Positions 23,871-35,617 of a DNA stretch of 64,000 bases are shown piece after piece. The stretch comes from Chlorops oryzae (lineage: Eukaryota; Arthropoda; Insecta; Diptera; Chloropidae): NCBI GenBank assembly GCA_020466095.1, contig JAIPUU010000373.1, positions 1-64,000 on the forward strand, given 5' to 3'. Below the pieces are notes generated by a model. It made no database searches and was not told the origin of the DNA. It worked only from the letters and a program-made list of their open reading frames with translations. The position numbers were made by a program, and so were the translations under genes. The number at the start of each line of letters is the position of its first letter. Position 1 is the stretch's first letter.

Positions 23871-24560
23871 AAATGAAAATGATTTTAAATTGAATTCGAC
23901 TGTGGGGATTCGAGTCCTAGAGCATGCCTGTATGACTTTTGTTGGAGCGAATGAGTGAAGATATTAGCAAAAAGTGAGTGTTTATGGATTAAAATTTTTG
24001 ATGATGTATTTCCTTGAGGGGAGCATAGGAGGTTTTAAAGCAAAGAAAAAATGCATGTTTTCAAAATTTTGCCGGGTGATATGAATAATGTTGGCGTATT
24101 TATTTCGAAAATAAGTTAATATGCAGTGAATATCCTGAGGGGTGAACGGATGCGTACAATTCAAGTGTTAGTGACGAAGGGCTTTTTTCTTACATTTTTT
24201 TCGGCAGCACTTTAAAATAAAAAAATGCGATTCTCGCTAATAACTTGAGGTTAGTTTGCAATTTTGAAATGGAAGGGGGTGGAAGTTCCTTCGGCAGAAC
24301 ATTATGTATTTGGATAGGTAAAAAAATTCAAAAAAAATCGTACAGGTAGATTTCCAGAATCTTGTTCATTGCCATCAAAAATTTCTTTCGGAAAATCGAT
24401 TTAAATTTATTTTCTCTAACATTCAGATGGACTGCTCATTTTGAAACGTTGTGTCTTCGTCAATTTAAGCACGATTTTCTGAAATTTGTACACAATACTC
24501 ACGATTTATAAAGAAAGGATTACAATAACTTGCCAAAGATCCTTTTTAAACTATCCTCCC
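23871..24560. other. Intergenic
   Basis: No conserved frame or terminal repeat recognised. Confidence 0.35.
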
Positions 24561-24913
24561 CTTAAACGGATAGTGTATCCGGCCGGATTCCGGATATCCA
24601 GCTGACGGATATAATTCTAACGTAATTTTTTGACAAATTACACTATTAAATAGTGATTGTTTCGAGTGGTTGCACCGAACTGCAATGAAAAACTCTGAAT
24701 ATGGAAGTTTTCTGTGAAAATTTTAGTGGACCTGCATCGGGTTTCCTCCAATCGCTCCATTTTCAAATCTGCATTCATAGTAAAAATACAATATAGCAAA
24801 TGTTAAATGGGAGGTATCCGGCGGCCGGATATTGATGGTATCCTATATCTAAATTTAAGGCCGAATATACCGGATACCGGATAGTGGCCGGATATCCGTT
24901 GCAACTCTATAAG
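24561..24913. mobile_element. Non-autonomous element with CCGGATATCCGG words
   Basis: Both ends carry repeats of CCGGATA/TATCCGG (24567-24605 and 24815-24900), and the right end reads CCGGATATCCGTTGCAACTCT. The same words fill the subterminal regions of hAT-C (37415-39609), so this is probably a related non-autonomous hAT. Left boundary uncertain. Confidence 0.5.
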
Positions 24914-26028
24914 AGTTTAGACATGCAGAAAGTTTTTTTTTTGGAAAGGTAATAACTTTATTGAAATTGGTTCTTTGGAGTAAAAATAAATGTACTTAAT
25001 TTCTAACAATTTTTGCAGATTTGAAGCACAAACAAAACCAAAAATGAGGGCGAAGAAAAATTCTATAATTTTATTGGTTGTTCAAAAAGTTCTAGGACTT
25101 TTCTGTTTAGAGAAAACTTATTCCAGCACCGACATAATTGATCGAAACAAGTTAAGACTTCACCCGGTTAAACAGAACACAACCATCTTTTGTTAAAAAT
25201 CGATGAGAATAGTATTAGACCGCATATTAAAATTCGGGCATCAAAGGGTTAAACACCGGTTTTAAGCAACCTATTAGTTTTTGTAATTATAAAAACGATG
25301 ATGCCGACTATTTATAACTGATTTTCAGAGTAAGAAAATGATTCCTTTAAAAAAAAAGTGTAAAAATTCAGGACTTGAACGTTTTCTTTTTAACGGGCTC
25401 CACGCTCTGTAGAAGCAAGTAAAGTTGCTATACCAAAAACATGTAAAAAAAAGAAGTAGTTCGGCTCATTTTCACTACTTCAAGTCACGCACCAATTGCA
25501 CGTAATCAGCGTCACAGGGTTGCATTTAAACTGGTAGCCCAAAGTCGTTTTACTTTACAATATTAATGAACATGGTCATCCTTTGACCGAAGTAAATCGT
25601 AAACAGCTGTTCGCGATGGACTGAAATTCATAGTGCACTTTTTAAGATGAAAATTTTATATCTTTTATTAATTTTAATACTGCCTGTTATCGGAAACTCA
25701 CCCCTGACTTCCTTTCTTTAAAAGAACAAGCTCTTTACTTCCTGCGCATTTACAGCGTAGAGCCCTTAGTTTGGTCAAAGAAAGAGCTGATTCAAAATCG
25801 TTAAAACTCTATTTATGTATCTTTTTCATTTAAAAATGAAGTAGGTGGCTGAGTATTTTCCACTCTTCATGTTTTTCATTATTGCTGAGTTGACTTTGCA
25901 AATAAAAAATAATTTATAGAGGAATTTTGATATAATCTTTCACACAAAAAAAAAAAAAAATTAATAAAAAATAAAAAAAAAAAAATATTTTCCATTTATA
26001 TTCAAAATATGTACAAAAAGAATTCAAA
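24914..26028. other. Intergenic, upstream of Atg10
   Basis: No coding region recognised. An A-rich stretch at 25946-25984 lies just before the Atg10 start. The 68-codon frame at 24990-25196 has no recognisable content. Confidence 0.4.
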
Positions 26029-26749
26029 ATGGCCGACGTCACTCTAAGCTGGGCAGAATTTCTAAAAGAAGCCGAAGAATTCTTTGAGTTAACAAAGAAA
26101 TTCAATGATAACTGGGATCTTATAAAAAAGGTTAGTACCTTGTGGATATATTGCAAATTTCCGATATGAAAGCATTCCATTTCTTTCAGAATGATAACGA
26201 AGGAAATACATACCTTTGTTGCAAGAGAAAATTGCTTCATAAATTTCCTTCTGAATTGAATGAATCGCTGCCGGGTGTTGTAAATTGTCAGGATGAAGAA
26301 ATCGATAAAGCTGAAGCAGCTCCTAATACAAACAAAGCAGAAATGCTTCAAATGGAATATCATATAGTGTATAATATATCGTATCAGGTCCCAGTATTTT
26401 ATTTGAAGGTTCAAACATGTGGTATGATGCTCTGCGGAAAGCATTTATCTGTATATGTTTAAATACATATTTATTTTTTAAGATGGAAAACAACTTGAAA
26501 ATGGAACAAATTTGGGATCTGTTTGGTCCCGACGATGACTGGAGCGAAATAAAATCGCGTACAGAAATGCTAGCAGCTTTAACACAAATGGAGCATCCAG
26601 TCATATTCAAACCGTTCTTTGCCATTCATCCGTGTCGTACAGCTCAGTTGTTGGGTCAGACGCCGAAAAGCGAAAATCGAGTACTAACTTTTATAAGCAT
26701 TATGGGTCCATACTTAAAATTGTTCTTAAATAATCAATACGGATTGTAA
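26029..26749 (+). CDS. Atg10: Ubiquitin-like-conjugating enzyme ATG10, three exons
   Basis: E2-like enzyme that takes ATG12 from ATG7 and conjugates it to ATG5 in autophagosome formation; cytosolic. Exons: 26029-26130 (MADVTLSWAEFLKEAEEFFE), 26190-26421 (strand-rich core, MEYHIVYNISYQVPVFYLKV, matching the family's YEYHVLYSxSYQVP) and 26483-26749. The last exon carries EHPVIFKPFFAIHPC, with the catalytic Cys codon TGT at 26633-26635 in the family's HPC motif. Introns are GT-AG; the second is only 61 bp. One extra A in the AAAA run at about 26503-26506 breaks the frame at DGKQLE|MEQIWDLFG, probably a consensus error. Length (about 200 aa) is normal for ATG10. Its stop is 133 bp from the stop of the convergent photolyase. 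Confidence 0.92.
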
Positions 26750-26882
26750 GTCAAATTCTTTGTGGTGATGATGCACTATATTTGTACGTTTGGTGCTTTA
26801 AACATTGTTTGAATATTTCGAAAAATGAAAATTGTATACATGTTCCGATTACTTAAAAAAAAAAAAAAAAAAAAGAAACCAT

Positions 26883-28538
26883 CTAATTTAGTTTCTTTTG
26901 GTTCTTTGCATATCTTGCAACGAAAGCTGCTACATTGAATTTCCGCTGACATCCTTTATAGTTCATAAAACGTATCTTGCCAAACACTGATCGTTCAGTC
27001 CAACCCCGATCGTGTAATCCACCGATAGACCACATGCATCCTATTATGAAATTTTTAATTTTATAAGAGCATTACATTTTGTGTAAAGCTTACCGACGTA
27101 GCCATTTGGATCGCGTCCATCGAGACTGTATTTATCATTAAGCAAGATGGCGTAATCCAAAGCCTTTTCTGGGGATTCACTCCATTCAAGTATCTTTTTA
27201 GCCCAATACATTCGGAGAAATCCATGCATTTTACCCTCTTGAACTAATTGCATTTGAGCAGCATTCCATAGATCATCATGGGTTAAAGAGTCCTCCAGTT
27301 CCTTGAGTGTGTACACGTATTCGCGTTTATCTTTGCGATGTTCCTTTAACGTTTGTTGTGCCCACGATGCCAGACCATCAAAATTGTCGTAGTTTTTATT
27401 ATAAAAACAAAAATTGTCCGACAGCTCACGGCGCACGATGGCTTCTTCGCAGAAGGCCGCAACGGAGTCCTTCATTTTTGACTTAAAGCGGCTAACTTCA
27501 AGTATGCAACGTTGGACTGAGATTTGACCTACAGAAACGACATAGACGATGATGTAGAAAATTAAGTTTTTTTTTTTTTTTTTTTTTCTTCATATAGTTA
27601 CCAAAATGAAACCATGGTGACAAGCCGGAAAGTGCATTGATCGTGGGATCATTACGTTTTTCATTAAAGATTCGCAAACGTTTCATGCAAAAGCTTTCCA
27701 ACTGAGCACAAGCTGCCGTATAGCCTGGCTTAGCCCAATTAACATCATTGACGCTCATATCGCATTTTAAAGAATCATATGCTGCTTTCCAATCGTTTCC
27801 TTCGAATAATTGCTTCTGAGCCTTGTGAGGGTGCTGAATAACTGGTGGGAACTCTGTGAGGTATTCACTTAACTTGCTATTGATCTTATTTCGTATTGTA
27901 TATGCGGCGTATTCCTGTTTTTCGGAAACAATCCAAACTGGTACAACATTGTGTGCGTCGACCTGAGTCAATGGGATGTCATCGCCAAGTTTAGATTTAA
28001 CATCGTAACCATTTCAAAGGAACTCGTAGAGGTGAGAAATCACAGATAACTGCACCAATATCGTTTTTATTGACAAACTCGGTATCCGCTCAGCTGGTGA
28101 GCCCAATAATAGCCGGAATGGTATATCCAAAACACGGCAATCTTTTTCGACTTCCTTTTAAGCCACCAAGAAGGAAATTATAATGACGAATCGTAGCATT
28201 GGGATATGTGGGTACTAAGCAATAAGCTGTAACCAATGGTAACTGAAGTTTCAATGCCAGTTTCTGTGCGAAAATGAATGCCCAATTATCTTGAACTCGT
28301 GCATCTCTGGACATCCAGTAAAGTATCCCACCTTTACATGATTCACGTACTTCCTTTGCATCAGTTAGTAAGCGACTCGTTTCTTTTTAAAATTGAATGC
28401 TGTTGCATCTTGAGCTGCAGATGAACGACGCTTCTCTAAAGATTTCACAAAACCGTCGGCAACCACATTTGAAGTCTCAGTGGAATCTTCCACAACAGTG
28501 CTTTTATCTGAAGAAATTGAGCTACTGCTTGACGACAT
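26883..28538 (-). CDS. phr: Class II CPD photolyase (deoxyribodipyrimidine photo-lyase), three exons
   Basis: FAD enzyme that splits UV-induced cyclobutane pyrimidine dimers using light. Minus-strand exons: 27602-28538 (Ser-rich N terminus from ATG at 28538, [40 protein letters not shown]), 27094-27528 ([11 protein letters not shown], then the class II hallmark [19 protein letters not shown] and [10 protein letters not shown]) and 26883-27040 ([20 protein letters not shown] to the stop). Introns are GT-AG with matching phases. Exon 1 needs frame changes near 28372, 28155, 28091 and 28006; the exon 2 and 3 frames are clean. All breaks are single-base or equivalent, so the gene is probably intact in the organism. 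It is convergent with Atg10. Confidence 0.92.
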
Positions 28539-29023
28539 TCTTTGAGTTTCTTTTGGGCATGTGCATCCGATTTACGATTACTAATGGCACGTTTCATCGC
28601 CAATAATGTCCTACTTTCCTTTAAAAAAAATTCAGAACATATCTATTTAATTTACGGGCGTTTCTAGGATTTCACTCGGCTTTGGTCTTTAAACGTTCAA
28701 ATTACCCCCTGTTGTGAAATCGACAATCAGGTTTTGTGAGTCGCGTCTAGTCTATGAGTGAATTCTCAGAAAAGCCTGTGAAGCAAATATACAAATGCCA
28801 TATATTCTTATTTATACTTTTAATTCTTACCTTTTTAAATATGCACTTTCCAGTTTTGGAAGTTACTTGAATTAAAAAATTTTACTTTTGCGAGAACTTT
28901 AATCATTAACTAAATTTAAACAAATCGCTGCAACTGTATAGAACTGCAGCCGCAACCATACAGAAAATATATACAAAGCGTTGATGTTTTGACTGAGCTA
29001 CTGCTGCATAAATTTGCGCGATG
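28539..29023. other. Intergenic, upstream of phr
   Basis: Probably the 5' UTR and promoter of phr. An alternative ATG at 28603 (MKRAISNRKSDAHAQ) opens in another frame and would need a further shift to join the photolyase. No clear promoter word. Confidence 0.35.
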
Positions 29024-29037
29024 CATTAACGCCCGTT

Positions 29038-29157
29038 TACACGTACGTCATCGTTCAACAAAGGGCGTTTGTTTGAGAGAGGAGAGCGGGGATTCCTCCC
29101 GCCACTCACCTTTCTCCAACAAACTGTGTTTTGTTGAACGATGTTGACGGTATGTGT
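29038..29157. mobile_element. Small MITE splitting the outer TIR
   Basis: TTTACACGTACGTCATCGTT then CAACAAA on the left, inverse on the right (TTTGTTGAACGATGTTGACG then GTATGTGTAAA). Removing it restores the outer TIR sequence. Confidence 0.65.
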
Positions 29158-29674
29158 AAAGCTGCCCACAAACGCATATACAGATCCATCAATCGGCAGG
29201 GCTGCCAGATGATTTTTTTGGCTAAAACCGTCACTTTTTAACAGAAAAATCGTCAAAATCGGCATTGAACTTTAAAAAATCGTCAAAAAAACGCAGTTAA
29301 AAAAAAATGTTTTAAAAAGGAAATTTGCCTTTATTGAATTCATTTTTGTACTCAAAAAAAGATAAATAACAGAAGTATGCTTTCAGCGTTTGTAATATTT
29401 GTAAAAGATACGAAGAAAATATAACATAATTATGCTTTGAGCATTTTTATAATATGAACATAAACTTTTTAATATATATTAGTATTGAATTCATTAGTGT
29501 AGGTATAAAAACTTTAATATTAATCAAGCCTTAAACTTCGCGTAAAACCGTTAAGGTTTTTAGTTAATGAGAAATGAGAAAAAACATTCCACTACTAATT
29601 TTATAATAACTTTTAAATCGTTTGTCCCATTTACACCAGCTTAGGCTTATTTTGAAGGCAATTAAATTAAATAC

Positions 29675-29868
29675 TATGACACTCTTATAATTATTCGAAA
29701 CGGATTTGCAACGATAACTTTAACACTGGATGTCACCATTAATGCTGATAAAAATTATAAGTGTTTTCGAAAGGAAACGAAATGACAAAAACCCAGAAGT
29801 TTGCGAAGTTGGCTGTGATTGTATTGAAAGTGACACAGTTAGTTTCGAATAATTATAAGAGTGTCATA
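29675..29868. mobile_element. MITE inside hAT-A
   Basis: TIRs TATGACACTCTTATAATTAT then TCGAAAC, with an exact inverse ending GAGTGTCATA at 29868. Ends in TA, consistent with TA insertion. 194 bp, non-coding. Confidence 0.7.
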
Positions 29869-30462
29869 TATGTCAGTATCTGCTTAAATCAGGGACCGTA
29901 CCAGTTATGACTTTTATAATAAAAGTTAAGAAAAAACAATTATTTTTGAACTTAAATATTATTTGAAAAAAATTAACAAATCAGTTTTGACTTTTATTTT
30001 TTCAGTCAGATGATACTTGTTAAATTGTGACTTTTATTTTTTTTGGCAGAAATAAAAGTCATTTTAAAATAACTTTAGAACCGTTAGTCCGATATAAATA
30101 AATTTGGTATCAATTGATTGCTAATAGTCTCTAGAATCTAAAAGTATATAGTTTTACATACCTTGAATGCCTAAAGGTTGAGATATGAGCCAAAAAATAC
30201 TCTCAAGTATTTTTCAATTGTACCCTTTTACATTTTTTACATATGAGGGAAAATATTTAAAAATTTGTTGCAGGAGTAGAAATTTAATGGGGTTCGTCAA
30301 ATTTTAGCACAGATGATACGTGAGGTTAGGTTGAAGTGGCACTTCATAAAATAAATCTATACTTTAACAAGCTGCAATTAGCATGAAACAGCCGTTTTGA
30401 TCCATTTAAATATAAAAAAAACGGATTTTGAGACTTACGGGATTTAAATCCACCGAGTTAGA

Positions 30463-30735
30463 TCAAGGAACAGACCGCAATTTAATCAGTTCAATGCTGG
30501 AAATGAAATCCAGGTCGTTAAGAAATGCAGCGCCAAGAGTGCGTTGCCTCCTCCTAGCTAGCGCTGGGCAATGACATAAGAAATGTTCAATAGTTTCTTG
30601 TTCAGAAGGGTTATTGCAGCTTCTGCAGTGTCTATTGTGCACAAGCCCGAGCTTGGCTCCGTGCACCGCTATAGGCCAGTGTCCTGTACAGACTGCGGTG
30701 AGTCTGTATATGTCCACTCTGCTATGAAAAAACAC
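30463..30735 (-). pseudogene. Non-LTR retrotransposon reverse transcriptase, C-terminal fragment
   Basis: The 90-codon frame reads LTAVCTGHWPIAVHGAKLGL, then HCRSCNNPSEQETIEHFLCH, CPALARRRQRTLG. The C-x2-C...H-x3-C knuckle after GHxxxxxHxxKLG is the usual C-terminal tail of Jockey/I/R1-type pol proteins. No RT catalytic domain is present, so this is a dead 3' end inserted in hAT-B next to its left TIR. Confidence 0.75.
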
Positions 30736-30860
30736 GCTTTTTTCCTACTGGGAAAAAAATAAAAAAACCGCTCTTCTTTTTAAGTTTGCCATTTTTAATC
30801 AAATATATTTTTATTTAATTTAAGCTAACAAACTGTTTCGGTATTTTTTTCCGAAAGATT

Positions 30861-32132
30861 TTACCGCAAGTCGGATAAAATTAGCTTAAGCGCTGAAAAA
30901 GCCCGTTCTACGCTTACTTGCGTTGCCGGCACTGCATGAGCTGCAAGCGCGAGTTTCCTTAGCCACGGATAAGAATATTTTTGATTATTCCAATATTCTA
31001 TCAAGTCCGATTCCACATCGACTCGTTTTTCCCTATAATTGTCAATTTCGTAAAATGCTTTTCTAATATTTTCATTATCAACTGGTAATTCCTCATCAGA
31101 CGACATATTTTCCAGTTCCATTGCCAAAATTCCACTCCTTAACAGCGAAGACGAGCTTTGCACAGAGCACTCATCGAAAACTAGAGACGAGGCTTCATCC
31201 CTGCGTTCGTCATTTGATGAAGGCAGTTGAGAGTTCTAGAAAAAATGCACTCATTGAAAATTTATCGAGTTGAAAAATTTTTTTACTTCTTTTTTACGTT
31301 TTTTAGGCTTACCATCTTTCGAACTAGTCCCTTAAGATGATTTTTTGCAGATTCAGATTTCTCTTTAGAAAGCAGACGTCTGAATCTCGGGTCCAAAAAT
31401 AATGCGGCATTTACAATATCGTTATCCATAATCGATTTTTGTCTTTTCTCTACAGTTTTTAATAGTTTTAGGCTAACTGCGCTGCCATTATTTTTTAAGA
31501 CGAAAATCATTTCCAGCCAGTTTTTGTAGAAATCTCCTAGAAGCAGTTGGCTATCTTGAAGCCGTTTGGTTAAGGTATGCAGGGGTAGCAATACCGAAAG
31601 AATATTGTCTACCAATTCCCACTGACTCTGATTTAGATTTCTTCCTTCTGAGAGATTGGATGAGCAAAAGTCTTTAAGGAGACGAAGTCTTTCCAACATT
31701 TCGAAAGTTGAACTCCAACGCGTTGCAACATCGAGTTGTGGTTTTTAAAGATCCATATTTTTTATTTTAAGCCTGAAAGTCAAACCAAAATCAGTATGAA
31801 TCAAACAACCCTCGGCATGAAGTACGAGTATGTAAATTAATTTCACAAAACGAAGTTGTTTTAAAACCCACCGCAGTAATGGAGTACGCAAAAGCTTAAC
31901 AACCTTTTGCCATATTTTCCAGTTTTATACGCTTCTCGTACTCTGCTAACAATTCAGGATGTTTACTCTGTAAATGCCGCTTTAAATTTGTTGTGAACTC
32001 CAGCTTCATTTTCTCTCCACACGCCTTACATTTGCCATTCCGATTATCACCATCAGGTTGATAGTAATCTCGTAAATAAATGTTACGTTTTCGACCCATT
32101 TCATCAATAAAATTTAATTCCATAAATTCCAA
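30861..32132 (-). pseudogene. hAT transposase, broken into three frames
   Basis: Reading the minus strand: 31896-32132 is a BED zinc finger (CKACGEKMKLEFTTNLKRHL with QSKH); 31283-31699 is the middle region (QWELVDNILSVLLPLHTLTK, VNAALFLDPRFRRLLSKEKS); 30861-31163 is the C-terminal dimerisation domain (YSYPWLRKLALAAHAVPATQ, VSVERAFSALKLIL). The order and family are clear. Frame breaks or lost segments separate the blocks, so no functional protein is encoded here. Confidence 0.88.
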
Positions 32133-33171
32133 TGCAATCGCGATAAAAAATTGTGTTAAAAAAGGTACAAAAATTATTAGAAAAATTAGAAAAATTGAAA
32201 GGTTAGAAATTCTTTATATCATTTTTAATTAAATACGCAAACGTCTTAGAGACAAATTAACACTCTATACTCAGAAAGTGTAAGAGTTGAAGCATATATT
32301 GAATTTATTATAATATCTCGTAAAGCCCTATCATATTATATTTAGAGAGATCCTTTAAATATATTTGTGTTTTGCCGTAAGAAGATGACGTTAATAAACC
32401 TGTATATTATAAAAGAAAGAAAAAGAAGTAAATATGCTCATCCAAACAATTAAGAGAACACGCAAATTTATATATGGTAGACATATATGTACAAGCAATT
32501 GTTGAAAAAAAGTGCTGTACATAACTAATTTAATAAATTTCCCAAGCAGCGGTTTATTTAAAAAGCGAATAGGAGTCGCACCCACTTTATCTATAACTTT
32601 TAACTATGAATAAATACTGAAACTATAATTGAAAAATACTTGAGAGTATTTTTTGGCTCATATCTCAACCTTTAGGCATTCAAGGTATGTAAAACTATAT
32701 ACTTTTAGATTCTAGAGACTATTAGCAATCAATTGATACCAAATTTATTTATATCGGACTAACGGTTCTAAAGTTATTTTAAAATGACTTTTATTTCTGC
32801 CAAAAAAAATAAAAGTCACAATTTAACAAGTATCATCTGACTGAAAATATAAAAGTCAAAACTTATTTGTTAATTTTTTACTGTTTCAAAAAAGACAGCA
32901 AAATAAAAGGCATACAGGATTCTGGTAGAAGATGTCCTGAGGATATCGGGGATATCAAACCTTTTGTGCTGCGATAATTTTTTGTCCTTGACTTTTTAAC
33001 ATAAAAGTTACATTGATAGCTGTTAAATTCAGTCCCTGGCTTAAATTTAATTTTGATTAGAGTTTTACATCAAAATCTACGTTATAAAATCCTTTATTAA
33101 GGTGAATTCACATGGTGGCTCGCGCCAAAATTTGGCCGAAGTTGCAGCTATTGTTCTATATGGTATGAATC

Positions 33172-34145
33172 CATGATACAAGAAAACAAGATAGCGCCAT
33201 TTCGGGTACCGCTATTTTGAAGCATTCTCTCAGAGAGCGAAAATGACGAAATACATGAAAGAGAGAGTGGCATTTTTGTTGTTTCCCATGCTATTCTACG
33301 ACTTTTTATCTTAAAATAACAATATTTCTTTTAATTTTTATTATTTCTTATCGATTTTTGCATTAGTATGTAGAGAAATGCTGCAAGAAAAATTAAAAAT
33401 TCAGGTTTCTTAAAATAATAACTTTTTCATTCATAATTTGTTGTGAAAAGTTTCACTTGTGCGAGGGTTGAAAAATTTTCGTAAAAGCTCTTTCGGTCTG
33501 GCTGCGTCGGAGCGATCGCATAGTAACCCAGCCGGAAATGTGTACAGGAGGTGCTCGAACACGTGCATAGCACAACGAATGATGTGCACAACACGGTGCT
33601 TACGGTTTGCTTTTTGATGTCAATACACAATACTGGATATGAAGTGTATCTGTTGATTCACTTTGTGAATCGTTTCATGCACAAAACGTTTTTATTTTGG
33701 CCTACCTACTTTGTCATAACCTTGTGCTCACACACCATAACTCCCGGCTGGGAAGCTGAAGTGCGGACGTTTTTTGTCCTTGTTTATAAAAAACAGCGGA
33801 AAAAATTTGCGACATTCCGCTCGCAATGTTATCGCTTACAGCGCTGAAAGCGATCTGAATATAGAAAACAAAATTGCTTGCGCGTTTAGAGCAAGTGGCT
33901 CTTTCAATGCAAAATTATTAATGAAAAAGTTGATTTTTTGAATGAAATATATTTTTCTATTTTTCTTCAAACATTTCTTTACACGTTAATATAAAAATCT
34001 GTTGTCTTAACCTTCAAATAGAACCAAAATTTGCATCCGAAGATAAAAAGCCGATTTAACATGCAAAACAACAACAACGTGTCAACAGTTTTGATTTGTT
34101 TCGTCATCGCTCTGAAATGGCGCTATCTTATTTTCTTGTATCATG
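33172..34145. mobile_element. Mutator-like element, copy 1 (9-bp duplication)
   Basis: TIRs CATGATACAAGAAAACAAGA then TAGCGCCA, right end the inverse (TGGCGCTATC...TTGTATCATG). A perfect 9-bp duplication GTATGAATC flanks it at 33163-33171 and 34146-34154. Same family as 50047-52560. No transposase frame recognised; 974 bp. The 9-bp duplication points to the Mutator superfamily. Confidence 0.85.
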
Positions 34146-34690
34146 GTATGAATCGTGCAAATTTGATTTTATTTTTAATATTGTTACCACACCTGGTCAG
34201 ATTGATTGAAAAAACGTTAATTATTGGGTATTTTTGGGGTAAAAATCGTCAAATCGGTAAAATGCATGTTTGGCATAAAAAATCGTCAAATGACGATAAA
34301 ATCGGGCTATCTGGCAGCCCTGTCAATCGGTTGAAATCGACGCAAAATTGCGTGTCTGTGGCATGGTTCACAAACAGATCGCAAGTTTTCAAAAATTTTT
34401 TATAAACTGCTTTGTTTCTCAATCGGTTTTCGTGTCTGTAGCCTTGTTTACAGTTTTCGGAATTTTTTCTTCTCTTTCGTATCACTTCGTTTCAGTTCGT
34501 GTGACTTTTGTTAATTTCGTTTCTCACTTCGAGGAGTAAACAACGCGACGTTGACGCAATGACAAATAAACGCAATGTAAAATCCATCAACAGATCCATC
34601 GTGTGTACCAAAACGATTTCAACCGATTGATGGATTTCTATATGCGTTTGTGGGCAGCTTTAACGGGCGCTTAGATGTTGGAGTGGCAGC

Positions 34691-35267
34691 CAGGGTTCGG
34701 ACTTGAAAAATTGTAAATGGCAGTAGATTTTTAAAAAAATCGCACCAAAACGCATTAAAACGCAGTAGATATTTTTATTAATTTCTTAAAGTGCATATAA
34801 CCTTTTTGCACGATTTTTTTCATATTTAAACATGTTTTTGCTTGACTTCCAGAAACTTATACGAATATTTATCGTCGAATCATGAAATTTAGAACGTTGT
34901 ATTGCCGTCTGAGCTTTAATTTAATATTTGATTATGAAAGCGGTATAAATAAAAAATTTTAAAAATCTAGCTTTACTTCAGATTATCTTATTTAATAAGA
35001 ATTTGATATGAAATAGCTGATAAACTAGATTTATAAAATTTTTGACTTATACCACGTTTAAAATCAAGGGCTCATATGTGCCATCTCTTTTGATGTTTGA
35101 TGTAGCTTATGTTTCTTGATTTTTGTACGAGCAATATAGAAATAGCCATAGACATTTTTGTTTGGAATAAATCGCAGTAGAATTGTAAAAATCGCAGTGA
35201 CGCAGTAGATTACTAAATTTTGGTAAAAATCGCAATAGATGCGATTGCATAGGAAGTCCGAACCCTT
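34691..35267. mobile_element. hAT-type MITE
   Basis: TIRs CAGGGTTCGGACTT and AAGTCCGAACCCTT. Flanks GTGGCAGC (34683-34690) and GTGGCAAC (35268-35275) form an 8-bp duplication with one mismatch. The interior has AAAATCGCA(G/A)TAGAT words at both ends. Confidence 0.75.
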
Positions 35268-35617
35268 GTGGCAACTATAAAAATCAAATACTGTGCAACA
35301 GAGTGACCTGAAAAACAAAAAACAAACAAACAATTGGCAGCGGCTAAAACAACATAAACGTAAAATTGGCTAGAAAGGCTAAGGACAAATTTTTTTCGGC
35401 TAATGAAAAAGGCCGAACATATTTTGCAGGTCGCATTTGTATTTTCAAAAAACAACATGAAATTAGATTTGTTTTTTAAATGCCACATTTCCTGTTTGCT
35501 TATTTACTTGCTTCCTAACATAACTACATCCAAAAAATACGTATATGGGGCATTCTTTTATAAACCGAACAAAAAAGAGGAATAAATGAAATTAGGTCTT
35601 TCGAATTGCGCATTTTT
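35268..35617. other. Intergenic
   Basis: No gene seen. Confidence 0.35.

Larger units (their letters stand above)
29890..33038 (-). mobile_element. hAT-B, transposase-bearing but defective, with about 340-bp TIRs
   Basis: Starts CAGGGACCGTACCAG at 29890 and ends TTCAGTCCCTG at 33038, with a perfect 8-bp duplication GCTTAAAT at 29882-29889 and 33039-33046. The inverted ends are unusually long: 29890-30232 pairs with about 32622-33038, including TACTTGAGAGTATTTTTTGG on the right arm. The transposase remnant lies on the minus strand at 30861-32132. Confidence 0.93.
29197..34322. mobile_element. hAT-A, 5.1 kb including later insertions
   Basis: TIRs CAGGGCTGCCAGAT at 29197 and ATCTGGCAGCCCTG ending at 34322, with a perfect 8-bp duplication TCAATCGG at 29189-29196 and 34323-34330. 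Without hAT-B it is about 2.0 kb and has no transposase frame, so it is non-autonomous. It contains AAAATCGTCAAA words near both ends. Confidence 0.9.
29024..34672. mobile_element. Outer TIR element of a nested stack
   Basis: Ends TAACGCCCGTT...GCTGCCCACAAACGCATATA on the left and TATATGCGTTTGTGGGCAGC then TTTAACGGGCGCTTA on the right. The left TIR is split by a 120-bp MITE (29038-29157). Everything in between (hAT-A, hAT-B, a Mutator-like element) was inserted later. Boundaries good to a few bases. Confidence 0.65.

Noticed and set aside
28547..28603. Upstream ATG of phr (MKRAISNRKSDAHAQ)
   Set aside because: It lies in another frame from the Ser-rich N terminus that leads into the photolyase; with several frame errors nearby it cannot be excluded, but the 28538 start needs fewer corrections.
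30463..30735. Host zinc-finger gene
   Set aside because: The Cys/His cluster with GHWPIAVHGAKLGL is the tail of a non-LTR pol protein, inside a hAT element.
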